Below are positions 56,863-64,000 of a DNA stretch of 64,000 nucleotides, piece by piece. The notes under the pieces were generated by a model. The model had not been told where the DNA came from. It worked only from the letters and a program-made list of their open reading frames with translations, and made no database searches. The stretch covers positions 1-64,000 of the forward strand of contig JASGJA010000005.1 of assembly GCA_049840935.1 (NCBI GenBank), given 5' to 3'. The position numbers were made by a program, and so were the translations under genes. Within the stretch, counting starts at the first letter, position 1. The number at the start of each line of letters is the position of its first letter. This DNA is from Mesorhizobium_G sp049840935. GTDB lineage: Bacteria > Pseudomonadota > Alphaproteobacteria > Rhizobiales > Rhizobiaceae.

Positions 56863-57510
56863 CTAGGCGCGAAGCTCTTTTCCGGTTCGCTGTTTGAACA
56901 ATTCGGCGAACTCGGCTCTGGAAATGCGTTGACCGCAAAGATAGCTAACGGCCATAGCCACGATATTTGGTATCGTCATTCCGATAACAAAATAGCCTAT
57001 CCAAACCCAGAAAAAAACGGCTCTGGTTGCAGGTTGTGGAGCAATCGCCAGACTGCTGTTGGGATTGTCAGCAAACCATGAGATTGAAAAGGAAATAAGA
57101 CTGAAGTCGTTGGCACTGGCAAGTACCCATGCGCCTGCCAGTACGCCGATAGCGCAACGCATCGTGTGTTTGCGGTATTCTGGCGCGAAATCGGTAACGA
57201 ATATCTTGGACGGCGAGCGAATGATGTAATAGCTCGCCATCAGCAACGATGTGAATGACATCCCCAATATCAAAAGGTAACCGCCGATATAGACGTCGGC
57301 AAAATTGGCGTGGCCGTGTGTCAACAGATAGTCGAGATCATGGCTGTTGCGAGGGCTTAGCAGAACAAACACGGGCCTGATACTGATCGCCTCCAGAATG
57401 CCGGAAGGGATAAGTAGAACACCGAACGCTGCAAAATTGAGCAAGAACGCGGCCATAAACCGCTTGTTATGGCGAACGCCAAATCTAAATGCTTCTAGGT
57501 GAGGTTCCAT
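56863..57510 (-). CDS. Hypothetical multi-pass membrane protein
   Basis: A 215-residue protein with about four to five hydrophobic segments (residues 20-42, 75-100, 118-135, 160-190). It starts with MEPHLEAFRFGVRHNKRFMAAFLLN. No family is recognised. The cytoplasmic tail (RAEFAELFKQRTGKELRA) is basic and helical. The ATG at 57,510 is used in place of an adjacent TTG. Convergent with the preceding plus-strand gene; the two stops are 94 bases apart. Confidence 0.55.
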   Translation of the reverse strand: MEPHLEAFRFGVRHNKRFMAAFLLNFAAFGVLLIPSGILEAISIRPVFVLLSPRNSHDLDYLLTHGHANFADVYIGGYLLILGMSFTSLLMASYYIIRSPSKIFVTDFAPEYRKHTMRCAIGVLAGAWVLASANDFSLISFSISWFADNPNSSLAIAPQPATRAVFFWVWIGYFVIGMTIPNIVAMAVSYLCGQRISRAEFAELFKQRTGKELRA

Positions 57511-57618
57511 CAAGAATACCGAATATGTCGTGCAAGGCTAGGCGATTCCACGCATCGGCGCGTCATTCGTTTTCTAGGTGATTATCCGGTCGCTTCTGCG
57601 ATCTTGTAAGACCTCTAT

Positions 57619-58326
57619 TCATTGCGCAGGTTTTAGAAGCGGTGCGAGTTCTACTATGGCCACGTAGCCGTTACTCGCGAGAAAAGATTGCTTCACGTCG
57701 CCCAATTGAAATTGCACTTCTCCGCGCGCCGGAATGTCAACTTGCTTCGCTTGAACAATAGGCTTTCCATCGAGGAAGGACCCACTGTCAGCCAGAATTC
57801 TTACACTCTCGCGCTCTTCATTGCTGATAGTAACGGCAATAGTAATGTTCGCAAATCGCGGGCGTGCCATCACATTAATGTCTTGGATTAGCGATTGCAT
57901 CTGCATAAACTTTGCATTGTCGAACCGTGCAAACAACACGCTGTTTTTGTCGCCATATTTTAATATAAAGAAACTCAAAAGAAATTTACTTGCGGGAATC
58001 TCCTGTCGATTTCCAAGCTCAAGAACAGTTCTAGCTCGGATCGTCAACCGATCATTCAATCCAGCGAAGCGCTTTTCGCAACCCTCAATTCTAACGTCTT
58101 CGAATCCTGATGACAGGACGTCTATAATAGCCTTGCAATCAAGCTTTGCGCATTGTTCGGCGATGCCGGTTTGCAAAATATCGAGACTTACCTCAACCGG
58201 AACATTTTTGGCTTGAGAACTGGTTAGAACGTCCTTTATGTCACGAACATGCAATGTTGCTCCAACATCTTTATCGCACCCGACGAGCGACAGACACACG
58301 CAGATCAATGCCAATAGGCGTTTCAA
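57619..58326 (-). CDS. Hypothetical lipoprotein
   Basis: A 235-residue protein with a lipoprotein signal peptide (MKRLLALICVCLSLVGC, lipobox LVGC, Cys at 17), so it is probably anchored in the membrane. The mature part reads like an all-beta domain with VPVEVSLDILQTGIAEQCAKLDCKAI near the start and PARGEVQFQLGDVKQSFLASNGYVAIVELAPLL near the end. Lipoproteins of this pattern occur in phages and islands of Proteobacteria, with no known role. Its upstream gap (58,327-58,453) is unremarkable. Confidence 0.6.
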   Translation of the reverse strand: MKRLLALICVCLSLVGCDKDVGATLHVRDIKDVLTSSQAKNVPVEVSLDILQTGIAEQCAKLDCKAIIDVLSSGFEDVRIEGCEKRFAGLNDRLTIRARTVLELGNRQEIPASKFLLSFFILKYGDKNSVLFARFDNAKFMQMQSLIQDINVMARPRFANITIAVTISNEERESVRILADSGSFLDGKPIVQAKQVDIPARGEVQFQLGDVKQSFLASNGYVAIVELAPLLKPAQ

Positions 58327-58453
58327 AATTTCCTCCTATACGTAGACCGCGACCTGCTAAGTTCGATTATCCTTGTATCCTACCCGGCAATGAGTGTTTG
58401 CCATTTCTACGCTAGTTGATTGCGCAGAACGCGGCCAAACTGCCGCACTGACA

Positions 58454-58834
58454 TCAGGGCTGCACCGGTTTGGTTAGCCACCACTCAATTGGAGCAAAAG
58501 CCAGTCCTATCCCACCCGCATAAAACACATGAATCGAGGTGAACTGGTCGAGATCGAATCTGCGGCCTGACAATGCTGCAATCACACAGACCATCACTGC
58601 TGCCGATGCCAGCGGATACAAAACTAGCTTGCTGGAAATTCCCCAATCCGAATTATGGAATACGCTGCGGTAAAGGATTAGGAGGGGAACGGCTGCGATG
58701 ATGCCGTTTAGAATCAGCGCCAAATAGCCAAGCGGCCAATATTCGTTCCAACCGGTGTGGACAGCCGACAGCCCTACAACCGGTCCCAGGACCACCAATG
58801 CGATCAAAGCTACGTATGGCAAAAACCGGTGCAT
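58454..58834 (-). CDS. Hypothetical membrane protein
   Basis: A 126-residue protein with four hydrophobic helices (about 5-25, 38-58, 70-90, 100-118). Start MHRFLPYVALIALVVLGPVVGLSAVHTGWNEYWPLGYLALILNGIIAAVPLLILY. No family is recognised. It is the first of two small membrane proteins on this strand and may be cotranscribed with the lipoprotein downstream. Confidence 0.55.
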   Translation of the reverse strand: MHRFLPYVALIALVVLGPVVGLSAVHTGWNEYWPLGYLALILNGIIAAVPLLILYRSVFHNSDWGISSKLVLYPLASAAVMVCVIAALSGRRFDLDQFTSIHVFYAGGIGLAFAPIEWWLTKPVQP

Positions 58835-58984
58835 TGGTGCGCTGTACCTGACAGGCGTAGATATTCCATTCGCGAATTATCTCAAATTTGCAGATGCGCG
58901 CAGCCAAGCTATTTCTGCGAGGCGGCGGAATAAGCGATCACCAATTTGGCATGCGCCAAAATCCGCTTGGCTACTTAGGGATAG

Positions 58985-59449
58985 CTACTGCCGCTGTCTG
59001 GGAGCGTTGAGCGGCGTCGGGAGAATAAACCCAGAGAGCATCCAAGAGACGGCAATCGCCATTATAAGCAGATTGAACGGGTTAAAGAATTCAGGAAGGG
59101 TTAAATCGTCTCCCCTCCAAGCCATCCAGAGTGAAATTGCAACTCCGGCAATCGGGCCTGTCAAAATCGCCAGCGCCCGAAAACCTTGTTGTGCGAGTGC
59201 TGCTTCAACAATAGCGACAACTAACAGTGCGCACAGCGCCGGTATGGTGAAGAAAAATCCCCATGTAACAATGAGCATCGCAATGTCAGAAGACTTCACC
59301 CCGTATTGCGCCTGTAGGACGGCCAAGAAAAGAAAGCCTCCTACCAATGCGATCAGCATTCGAATGACTGCAATTGCCACAACGCCACCCTCACCTTCCA
59401 AAAGCCTAAGTTGAGTTCGAGTTTTAGGATACAGTGATGGAAATTGCAT
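58985..59449 (-). CDS. Hypothetical membrane protein
   Basis: A 154-residue protein with four hydrophobic helices (about 22-45, 55-80, 88-110, 125-145): IAVIRMLIALVGGFLFLAVLQ, IPALCALLVVAIVEAALAQQGF, RALAILTGPIAGVAISLWMAW, LLIMAIAVSWMLSGFIL. It resembles small integral membrane proteins found in conjugative or integrated elements but no family can be named. The start ATG at 59,449 is the first in frame. Confidence 0.52.
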   Translation of the reverse strand: MQFPSLYPKTRTQLRLLEGEGGVVAIAVIRMLIALVGGFLFLAVLQAQYGVKSSDIAMLIVTWGFFFTIPALCALLVVAIVEAALAQQGFRALAILTGPIAGVAISLWMAWRGDDLTLPEFFNPFNLLIMAIAVSWMLSGFILPTPLNAPRQRQ

Positions 59450-59511
59450 TCGCGGATTAGCTCAAAATTGCCCCGCTTGCGGCTCCCGGCCATCCGTCAC
59501 GTCGTCAATTC

Positions 59512-60045
59512 TCAATTTTCATTTAGCGCCTCTTCGTAGCGCTTCAGCATGCGGCCAATACCCAACAGGCTTTCTGCGCTAATAATATCATCCTGCATTA
59601 CTTCGTCGCGATAATAAACGAGGTAAATATATGTCGCTCCATCGCTCTGATGGAACAATGCTATCCTGAATACCGCCATCCCGTGGTCATCTATTATCGT
59701 GCATCCCTCAAGTTCTTCCCAGTTTTTTTGCTGGAAAAACGCAAGAAATCCGGCCACTAAGGCGATCAAAAAATTTATACATGTTTGGAAAAACGTCGCA
59801 CTGGGGAGATTTCGAGACTGTTCGAGCGCTCGCACAGCATCAAGATTTGATAGATAGGGCGTGATTAAAGATAATATGCATCGGGCGTCTTGAACGGATA
59901 TCTTGTCGATCTTTCTTCTATATACCGACTGATATGATACAGACGCGCGGCCAGAGCTATCCGTTGAACAGTAAAAATCTCCTATGTGAAATTGATTTAC
60001 ATTAAAAACTTCAGATCGATCTAGAGTCGCATCTTCCATCAACAT
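59512..60045 (-). CDS. Hypothetical protein with internal membrane helix
   Basis: About 177 residues: a polar N-terminal part (VNQFHIGDFYCSTDSSGRASVSYQSVYRRKIDKISVQDARCI), one hydrophobic helix in the middle (FFQTCINFLIALVAGFLAFFQ), and a C-terminal domain (EELEGCTIIDDHGMAVFRIALFHQSDGATYIYLVYY). The layout suggests a membrane-linked cytosolic sensor or effector but no motif is recognised. An ATG at 60,075 is also possible; 60,045 is preferred for its nearby GCGGGAA. Confidence 0.5.
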   Translation of the reverse strand: MLMEDATLDRSEVFNVNQFHIGDFYCSTDSSGRASVSYQSVYRRKIDKISVQDARCILSLITPYLSNLDAVRALEQSRNLPSATFFQTCINFLIALVAGFLAFFQQKNWEELEGCTIIDDHGMAVFRIALFHQSDGATYIYLVYYRDEVMQDDIISAESLLGIGRMLKRYEEALNEN

Positions 60046-60075
60046 TTCCCGCCGTGGCTCGACTCTATTGCGCAT

Positions 60076-60455
60076 ACCGAAGCATGAAGCCGAGGGGCAA
60101 GGGTTTCAATGTGAACTGATGCTTAGCTCGAATATCAGTCAATTGTCTCGGAGAACCGCGTAAAGGCACATGGTCAATACCATCACATTTTATGCGCTCA
60201 TTTCTTGTGTGGGTTTGAAATGCCTCCGCGTAATTACAGCCATTTTCTGCTCCCATTCCCGAAGAAAAAATCTTGTGTAATCTTATATCCAAGCGGCTTG
60301 TCTATATCACGTCGTTGAGAGCCGGGAGGATCGCGGTCGAAAAGCGCAGTTCTACTCGGAAGGTTCAGCCAAGTCAGACGATCGCGCAGCAACTTCGTAA
60401 CCGGGGCATCGGTGAATTCAATGTCCAGCCCGACGAAAGTTACCCCTTTAAAATT
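60076..60455. other. Gap of 380 bases
   Basis: A plus-strand open frame from 60,273 overlaps the next minus-strand gene, and has no recognisable product. A long, otherwise uninformative AT-rich stretch precedes it. Nothing else is seen. Confidence 0.35.
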
Positions 60456-60947
60456 CTAACTCATTCCGCTGTGAGTGACCTCGAAGATGGTCTTGGGTGC
60501 CTTCTCATCCCGGAATGCCACTATGGTAGGGTAATGTCCGTAGAAGTTGAAGGGTATGCGGCCAGACGCCTCCGCCAAACGCTGCAAATCGGCGTCCTTC
60601 AGGCTTCCGATGCCCCTTTTGATACCCAGCGTCTTTAAAAGACCGGGCTGATAAACTTCGGAGAAGCCACCATTATTATTGCGCCAATAGGGCAGCATGT
60701 AAAAGGAGCCACCTGTCGGCAGGTCGAAGATTAGTGCCTCGCCGTAGAGCGTGGTTGACCCACCCATGCCGATCAAACTGTTTTTCAGGCGCGCGTAAAA
60801 GCATTCCATCACGGTGGAAGCCTCATACCTTTGCCCATTGTAGAGGACTATTGCGATCACCCGATAACGAACCGTTGCGCTTCCGTCTTGGCAGGCCGCC
60901 AACGGTAGACTGCAAAGGGACGTCAAAAACGAGCGTCGGCTGATCAT
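60456..60947 (-). CDS. Hypothetical lipoprotein with twin-arginine-like start
   Basis: From the ATG at 60,947 the protein begins MISRRSFLTSLCSLPLAAC. SRRSFLTS is a Tat motif and LAAC a lipobox, so Tat export with lipidation at Cys 19 is possible. The mature 145 residues include MECFYARLKNSLIGMGGSTTLYGEALIFDLPTGGSFYMLPYWRNNNGGFSEVY and YPTIVAFRDEKAPKTIFEVTHSGMS. No family is recognised. An ATG seven codons upstream (60,968) is an alternative. It stands alone between two poorly coding regions. Confidence 0.55.
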   Translation of the reverse strand: MISRRSFLTSLCSLPLAACQDGSATVRYRVIAIVLYNGQRYEASTVMECFYARLKNSLIGMGGSTTLYGEALIFDLPTGGSFYMLPYWRNNNGGFSEVYQPGLLKTLGIKRGIGSLKDADLQRLAEASGRIPFNFYGHYPTIVAFRDEKAPKTIFEVTHSGMS

Positions 60948-61085
60948 CTTGCCTGAGTTGTGTGTCATCTATCAGATCGGTGAGAATATGCGGTCAGTTG
61001 GAGCCATCGTAACCCGATCTTAGTGAAGCTTTATGGATAGCTTGTTGCCCGGAGCGTTCAAATTGTTAAGGTTCGGTTTGATTCA

Positions 61086-61304
61086 ATGAAAGTTGCGATC
61101 CTCTTTCTGCTGATGGTCGTTCCGCTGCCCGCCGTGCTAGCTATCGGATACCTTCGTCTATCGAAAGATTGCGGAAAATCGTGCAGCTATCAGGTTATTT
61201 TTTTTGGTGGGTTAGCTGCAATCGTTGCCGTCATCGTCGCTCTGATCTGCATAATATGGCTGTTGGTAATTGCTGCCCGCGCCAAGCGGACGTCGAAACC
61301 CTAG
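61086..61304 (+). CDS. Hypothetical small membrane protein
   Basis: A 72-residue protein with two membrane helices (about 2-22 and 37-65), start MKVAILFLLMVVPLPAVLAIGYLRLSKDCG. Its 3' end overlaps the following minus-strand gene by 93 bases, so one of the two may be spurious. The helical, hydrophobic character of both makes a choice difficult. No family is recognised. Confidence 0.4.
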   Translation: MKVAILFLLMVVPLPAVLAIGYLRLSKDCGKSCSYQVIFFGGLAAIVAVIVALICIIWLLVIAARAKRTSKP

Positions 61305-61556
61305 CGGCGTTCGGTAGCCCCAGAACATGAGTAAGAATAGTATGCTTGCAAAACCAACGAAACAAGCGAGAAGACCCGCGTACAAAATGAACATACCAAA
61401 TCCGCCAATCTGCTGATCGATAATTCCCCAATGCGGCGTGATTGGCGCGGCGGTGTAGAATGAGTAGAGCGCAAACGAAACAACAGGATTGAGGTGCGCC
61501 GCTTCATTCATCCTTTCCAGTCGGCGTTCGTGTGAGCCAATTGTTTCAGCAAGCAT
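61212..61556 (-). CDS. Hypothetical membrane protein
   Basis: About 114 residues: MLAETIGSHERRLERMNEAAHLN is polar and helical, then two hydrophobic helices (VSFALYSFYTAAPITPHW and GMFILYAGLLACFVGFASILFLLMFWGY). It overlaps the plus-strand gene at 61,086 in its last 31 codons. This one has better helix spacing and is slightly favoured. No family is recognised. Confidence 0.45.
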   Translation of the reverse strand: MLAETIGSHERRLERMNEAAHLNPVVSFALYSFYTAAPITPHWGIIDQQIGGFGMFILYAGLLACFVGFASILFLLMFWGYRTPLGFRRPLGAGSNYQQPYYADQSDDDGNDCS

Positions 61557-61768
61557 GATCCGGGCGCGATCAGAGCGCAAGTCGCGCGCAAAGCTTTGAT
61601 GTGAAACGCGAGGCCGGTCTCAGTGCAACCGGCCATCGACACCAAGGCGGATATTGAAGTTACTGGGTTAAATCATGAGACAACGGCGCTAAGCGCGAAT
61701 GTTTTTAAAGGCAAGCGGAGTGTCGGGGACCCCGTTTTCGGCCATGTCCCAAGCAATGGCCAAAGGTC

Positions 61769-62155
61769 TTATTCGTAGAACGCAATCATGTTTTGCAAAA
61801 TCTGTGCTGTTCTATCGTCGGCTAGGTGCGCCAACTCTCTGCAATGCGCAACGAAAGCTTCGTCAGATACGGTGCTGTTGCCTGTAGCGCGATCCTTGCG
61901 GATGATCGATAGTTGCTCAAGCCGAGCTTGCAGGTGCATTCGAGACACTGGAGAGAATTGTTCGATCTTTAGTGGGTCAAGCGCAAGGGGCGTTCCGTCA
62001 TTTGGGAGTCGGTTCGCCTCTGTCACGGACGGGCGTGGGTCGGGTTGCGCGGCGCGGTTGGCGAACTCCAAGCGCTCAATGGGCGACTGTAGGTCTTCAA
62101 ATGAACTTGCACCGCGTGACCACAAATATTGGCGCTGCAATTCCGACATATTCAT
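61769..62155 (-). CDS. Hypothetical 128-residue protein coupled to a ribbon-helix-helix gene
   Basis: Start MNMSELQRQYLWSRGASSFEDLQSPIERLEFANRAA, end LADDRTAQILQNMIAFYE. The protein is helical, with no membrane segment. No family is recognised; it lacks the ParE/RelE or MazF motifs expected of a toxin next to an RHH antitoxin. The ATG lies three bases after the TGA of the upstream RHH gene, so the two are coupled. The role cannot be read from the sequence. Confidence 0.55.
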   Translation of the reverse strand: MNMSELQRQYLWSRGASSFEDLQSPIERLEFANRAAQPDPRPSVTEANRLPNDGTPLALDPLKIEQFSPVSRMHLQARLEQLSIIRKDRATGNSTVSDEAFVAHCRELAHLADDRTAQILQNMIAFYE

Positions 62156-62158
62156 TGG

Positions 62159-62339
62159 TCAATATTCCAGCAATGCAAGTCGAGCTTGCTTCTCTTGAAG
62201 CGCACATAGAGCATTCCGCAGAATCGTTGAAGCTGTACAGCGGTTGCGTTCAGCCTGTTCTATAATCCAATCAAAATCCTGCGAACTGAATTTGGCCGCT
62301 AGGGTCTTCGAATAGTTGAATTCGCTTTGGTCGTTCCAT
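62159..62339 (-). CDS. Ribbon-helix-helix (CopG/Arc-like) protein, one-base frameshift near the start
   Basis: An open frame without a start codon reads NDQSEFNYSKTLAAKFSSQDFDWIIEQAERNRCTASTILRNALCALQEKQARLALLEY. A short strand (KTLAAKFS) followed by two helices with TASTILRNAL is the RHH DNA-binding pattern of CopG/ParD-type antitoxins. If one G in ATGGAACG at 62,339-62,332 is dropped, an ATG opens this frame directly (MNDQSEF...), giving 59 residues; the length of 181 bases as it stands is not divisible by three. TGAGGTTAAAC precedes the ATG. It is normally an autorepressing antitoxin or a regulator of its partner. The partner here is of unknown type. Confidence 0.6.
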
Positions 62340-62782
62340 GTTTAACCTCATTTAGTTAACGTTACTATAAATTCTAAAAGATAAAATGTCAAGTAAAACG
62401 GCATTCGTGGCTCATCTGCCCTCAACCTTCTCCCTCCTTTTTCTTGTTTTGTTTAGTGGCGTGCGAAGTTAATCTTGCTGGCGTAGGGTTAAAGGCGGCA
62501 GCGTTTGGCTATACTGGGCGGTGGGTCCACTGGCCTGTGGTTCTAAGGCGGTTGATTTTATGGATTCAGGGATGAGTTCAGAAATGAACTTCACTTAACC
62601 CAGACAGACATTAACCCACTACTCAAAGTCGCTTTATAGCCGATTTAACCACCCCGGACCCGCCTACCCAGATGGTTCCCTAGGGCCTTATTTTTAAACA
62701 CTTTTTTGACTTCGTTAAACTTCTAAACGATCAAGCTTTCGAATGAGCGAGGTCGAGTAGTTCATAAGCAATAGATGAACGA
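62340..62782. other. Gap of 443 bases
   Basis: AT-rich, with no convincing gene. It holds the presumed promoter of the RHH gene (around 62,345-62,400). No att-like repeat of the tRNA 3' end is seen. Nothing else stands out. Confidence 0.4.
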
Positions 62783-63439
62783 CTAGGCAGCGCGCCGCAG
62801 TATTCGCGCCACGGTCACGTCAGACCAGTTGCCACCACGGGCAGTTGCTACCCCCATCTTGGTCAATGCGGTAGCTATCTCCGCGTAGGTCTTACCCGCT
62901 TCGCGCATGGGTTGGATGACGGCGATGTGCTTGGCAGCGTGGGCGTCAGCATCGGCCTTCAATGCTTCGATCCGCGCCGCAGTCTTGGGCCGCAGACCGC
63001 CTAGCTTACGCCCACGGGACTTTGCAGCGGCTAATGCTGCTATGGTCCGCTTCGATATGAATTCGCGCTCTTGTTCGGCCAATGCGCTGTAAAGGTGCAA
63101 TTGGAAGTTATCGGCGTTTGGCATACAGGCCACGCGGAACCGGACTTTCTTGTCCTCTAGCAGCTTCGCTACAAAGCTCACGCGTCTAGAGAGACGATCC
63201 AGCTTTGCCACTAGAAGTTCAGTGCCGGGAGTGTTGCGAACCAGCGCCATCGCCTTGGCAAGCTCAGGGCGGTCATCGTCCGCGCCGGACCGCACTTCGG
63301 TGAACGTGGCGATGACTTCGGGCTTGTCAGCATAGCTGGACAGGAAGAGTTCTATATCCCGCTGCTGGGCCTCAATGCCAAGCCCGGACTCGCCTTGGCT
63401 GGCACGGCTGACTCTTTTGTAGATCACGTATTTCGTCAC
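62783..63439 (-). CDS. Serine recombinase (resolvase family)
   Basis: A 218-residue serine recombinase. The N-terminal catalytic domain holds YKRVSRASQGESGLGIEAQQRDIE (nucleophile Ser in KRVSR, about residue 11), LLVAKLDRLSRRVSFVAKLL (catalytic Arg pair), and ALAEQEREFISKRTIAALAAAKSRGRKLGG. A helix-turn-helix (AGKTYAEIATALTKMGVATARGGNWSDVTVARILRRA) ends it. Layout and length fit Tn3-type resolvases/invertases. The start is a GTG at 63,439. It may resolve dimers or invert a segment of the island; no recombination site is identified here. Confidence 0.9.
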   Translation of the reverse strand: MTKYVIYKRVSRASQGESGLGIEAQQRDIELFLSSYADKPEVIATFTEVRSGADDDRPELAKAMALVRNTPGTELLVAKLDRLSRRVSFVAKLLEDKKVRFRVACMPNADNFQLHLYSALAEQEREFISKRTIAALAAAKSRGRKLGGLRPKTAARIEALKADADAHAAKHIAVIQPMREAGKTYAEIATALTKMGVATARGGNWSDVTVARILRRAA

Positions 63440-63887
63440 TGCCCTGAACTTCTGAACCCCTGTTTCAGAACAATAGCATGGAATCTTAAAAAGTCATCGG
63501 ACGTTGCGCTTGTCGGAGGATGAAAACAGAGCGTTTTCAAGTGGATGGTTAACGGTTCAAGTTTGGAAAAAAATCTAATGGAATGCGGGACAGGGCGTTA
63601 TGGCCATTGGTGATGGTAGAGACAATTTAGTTCAAATTTTCTCTGGGCCTAATGCTGGATATCCAAAAATGACATCGCACTGATACATTTCTAGTCATGC
63701 ACAGACAATAGACAAACGTTCTAAATCGGCGTCGGAAGGCGGCGCGCATTTAGTTGATGAACATTGTTCATAAAAAGCCCCATTTCCGGGAGGGTGGGTT
63801 GTGTAAAAATCCGCGCGAAATTCTCTATTAAGAACGAAGAGAGTTTGTCACTAGACTGCAAAGGTTCATGGCGCGATAGGCAGCTAG
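63440..63887. other. Gap of 448 bases
   Basis: AT-rich. No convincing gene or hairpin terminator is seen. It separates the resolvase from the plus-strand gene at 63,888 and might hold promoters for both. Confidence 0.4.
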
Positions 63888-64000
63888 ATGGACAATCGTT
63901 TGAGCCTTAAGGCGCTCCGAATCGCCTTCCTATCTTCTCTTTGCGCCGCAATAAGCGCGCTGAGCGCGCCAGCCAATGCAGGAAGCACCCAGCAACAACC
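63888..64000 (+). CDS. Start of a secreted protein (cut by window end)
   Basis: Starting at ATG 63,888 the 37 visible residues form a Sec signal peptide (MDNRLSLKALRIAFLSSLCAAISALSAPANA) with a likely cleavage site after ANA, followed by GSTQQQ. No family can be named. It is too short to tell function. Confidence 0.65.
   Translation, partial: MDNRLSLKALRIAFLSSLCAAISALSAPANAGSTQQQ

Noticed and set aside
60273..60638. Plus-strand 121-codon open frame on the island
   Set aside because: It overlaps the better-supported minus-strand lipoprotein gene and its product has no recognisable character.
55653..64000. Prophage
   Set aside because: No capsid, terminase, portal, tail or lysis genes are recognised; only integrase, a recombinase and unknown small genes.

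Overview
The window is two different things joined together. Bases 1 to about 14,800 are a patchwork of fragments in which nearly every gene is broken by one-base insertions or deletions. Bases about 14,800 to 64,000 are one largely continuous alphaproteobacterial chromosome segment. Its gene content (pheS/pheT, infC/rpmI/rplT, PmtA-type phospholipid methyltransferase, PhaZ, NrnC, a BTLCP-type cysteine peptidase, DUF2852) points to Hyphomicrobiales (Rhizobiales), perhaps the Phyllobacteriaceae/Brucellaceae neighbourhood. No species is claimed.

Patchwork, 1-14.8 kb. (a) 1-~1,880, minus strand: a lipoprotein, acetate kinase and the 3' end of phosphoketolase, of myxobacterial (Myxococcota) character. 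(b) ~1,880-~10,930: a catabolic cluster of alphaproteobacterial (perhaps sphingomonad) flavour. It holds a TauD-type dioxygenase tail, two isochorismatase-family hydrolases, an SDR, a PfkB sugar kinase, a RutA-like flavin monooxygenase, a VOC protein, an isopenicillin-N-synthase-like oxygenase, a TRZ/ATZ-type amidohydrolase, an MFS carrier and the start of an M20 peptidase. It reads as a pathway for taking up and opening an N-heterocycle or nucleoside. (c) ~10,930-14,800: cysteine-rich and C2-like lipoproteins, an outer-membrane barrel protein and a Ser/Thr kinase of myxobacterial type, interrupted by a short alphaproteobacterial-looking piece near 12.8-13.1 kb. Gene-to-gene stop/start overlaps reappear once single bases are corrected, so most breaks look like sequencing error and the joins look like chimeric assembly.

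Chromosome, 14.8-53.7 kb: translation genes on the minus strand (pheT truncated, pheS, rplT, rpmI, infC with an ATT start); alpha/beta hydrolase and BenE carrier; dnaK-dnaJ with a sigma-32-like promoter; pmtA, FMN reductase, pyrF, DUF1330; phaZ; BTLCP; EamA carrier; fructose-bisphosphate aldolase; a three-gene sugar module (aldo-keto reductase, TIM-barrel isomerase, Gfo/Idh dehydrogenase); polA; an M20 peptidase and nrnC; a beta-helix protein; a class A penicillin-binding protein; lepA; a methyltransferase; and a DNA repair pair (MBL-fold exonuclease plus ATP-dependent ligase). Three long inverted-repeat elements of one family and a tandem duplication of the phaZ tail lie between genes. Several genes here also carry a single-base frameshift (pheT, rplT, the sugar isomerase, PBP, exonuclease, ligase, the 52-53 kb membrane protein). 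Since some are essential, error is the simpler reading.

Island, 53.7-64 kb: a broken 5' half of tRNA-Thr, an intact tRNA-Thr(CGU), and a tyrosine integrase with an in-frame stop. After these come about 8 kb of AT-richer sequence with unrecognised membrane proteins and lipoproteins, a ribbon-helix-helix protein with an unknown partner, and a serine recombinase. This is a tRNA-linked integrated element whose right end is not seen.
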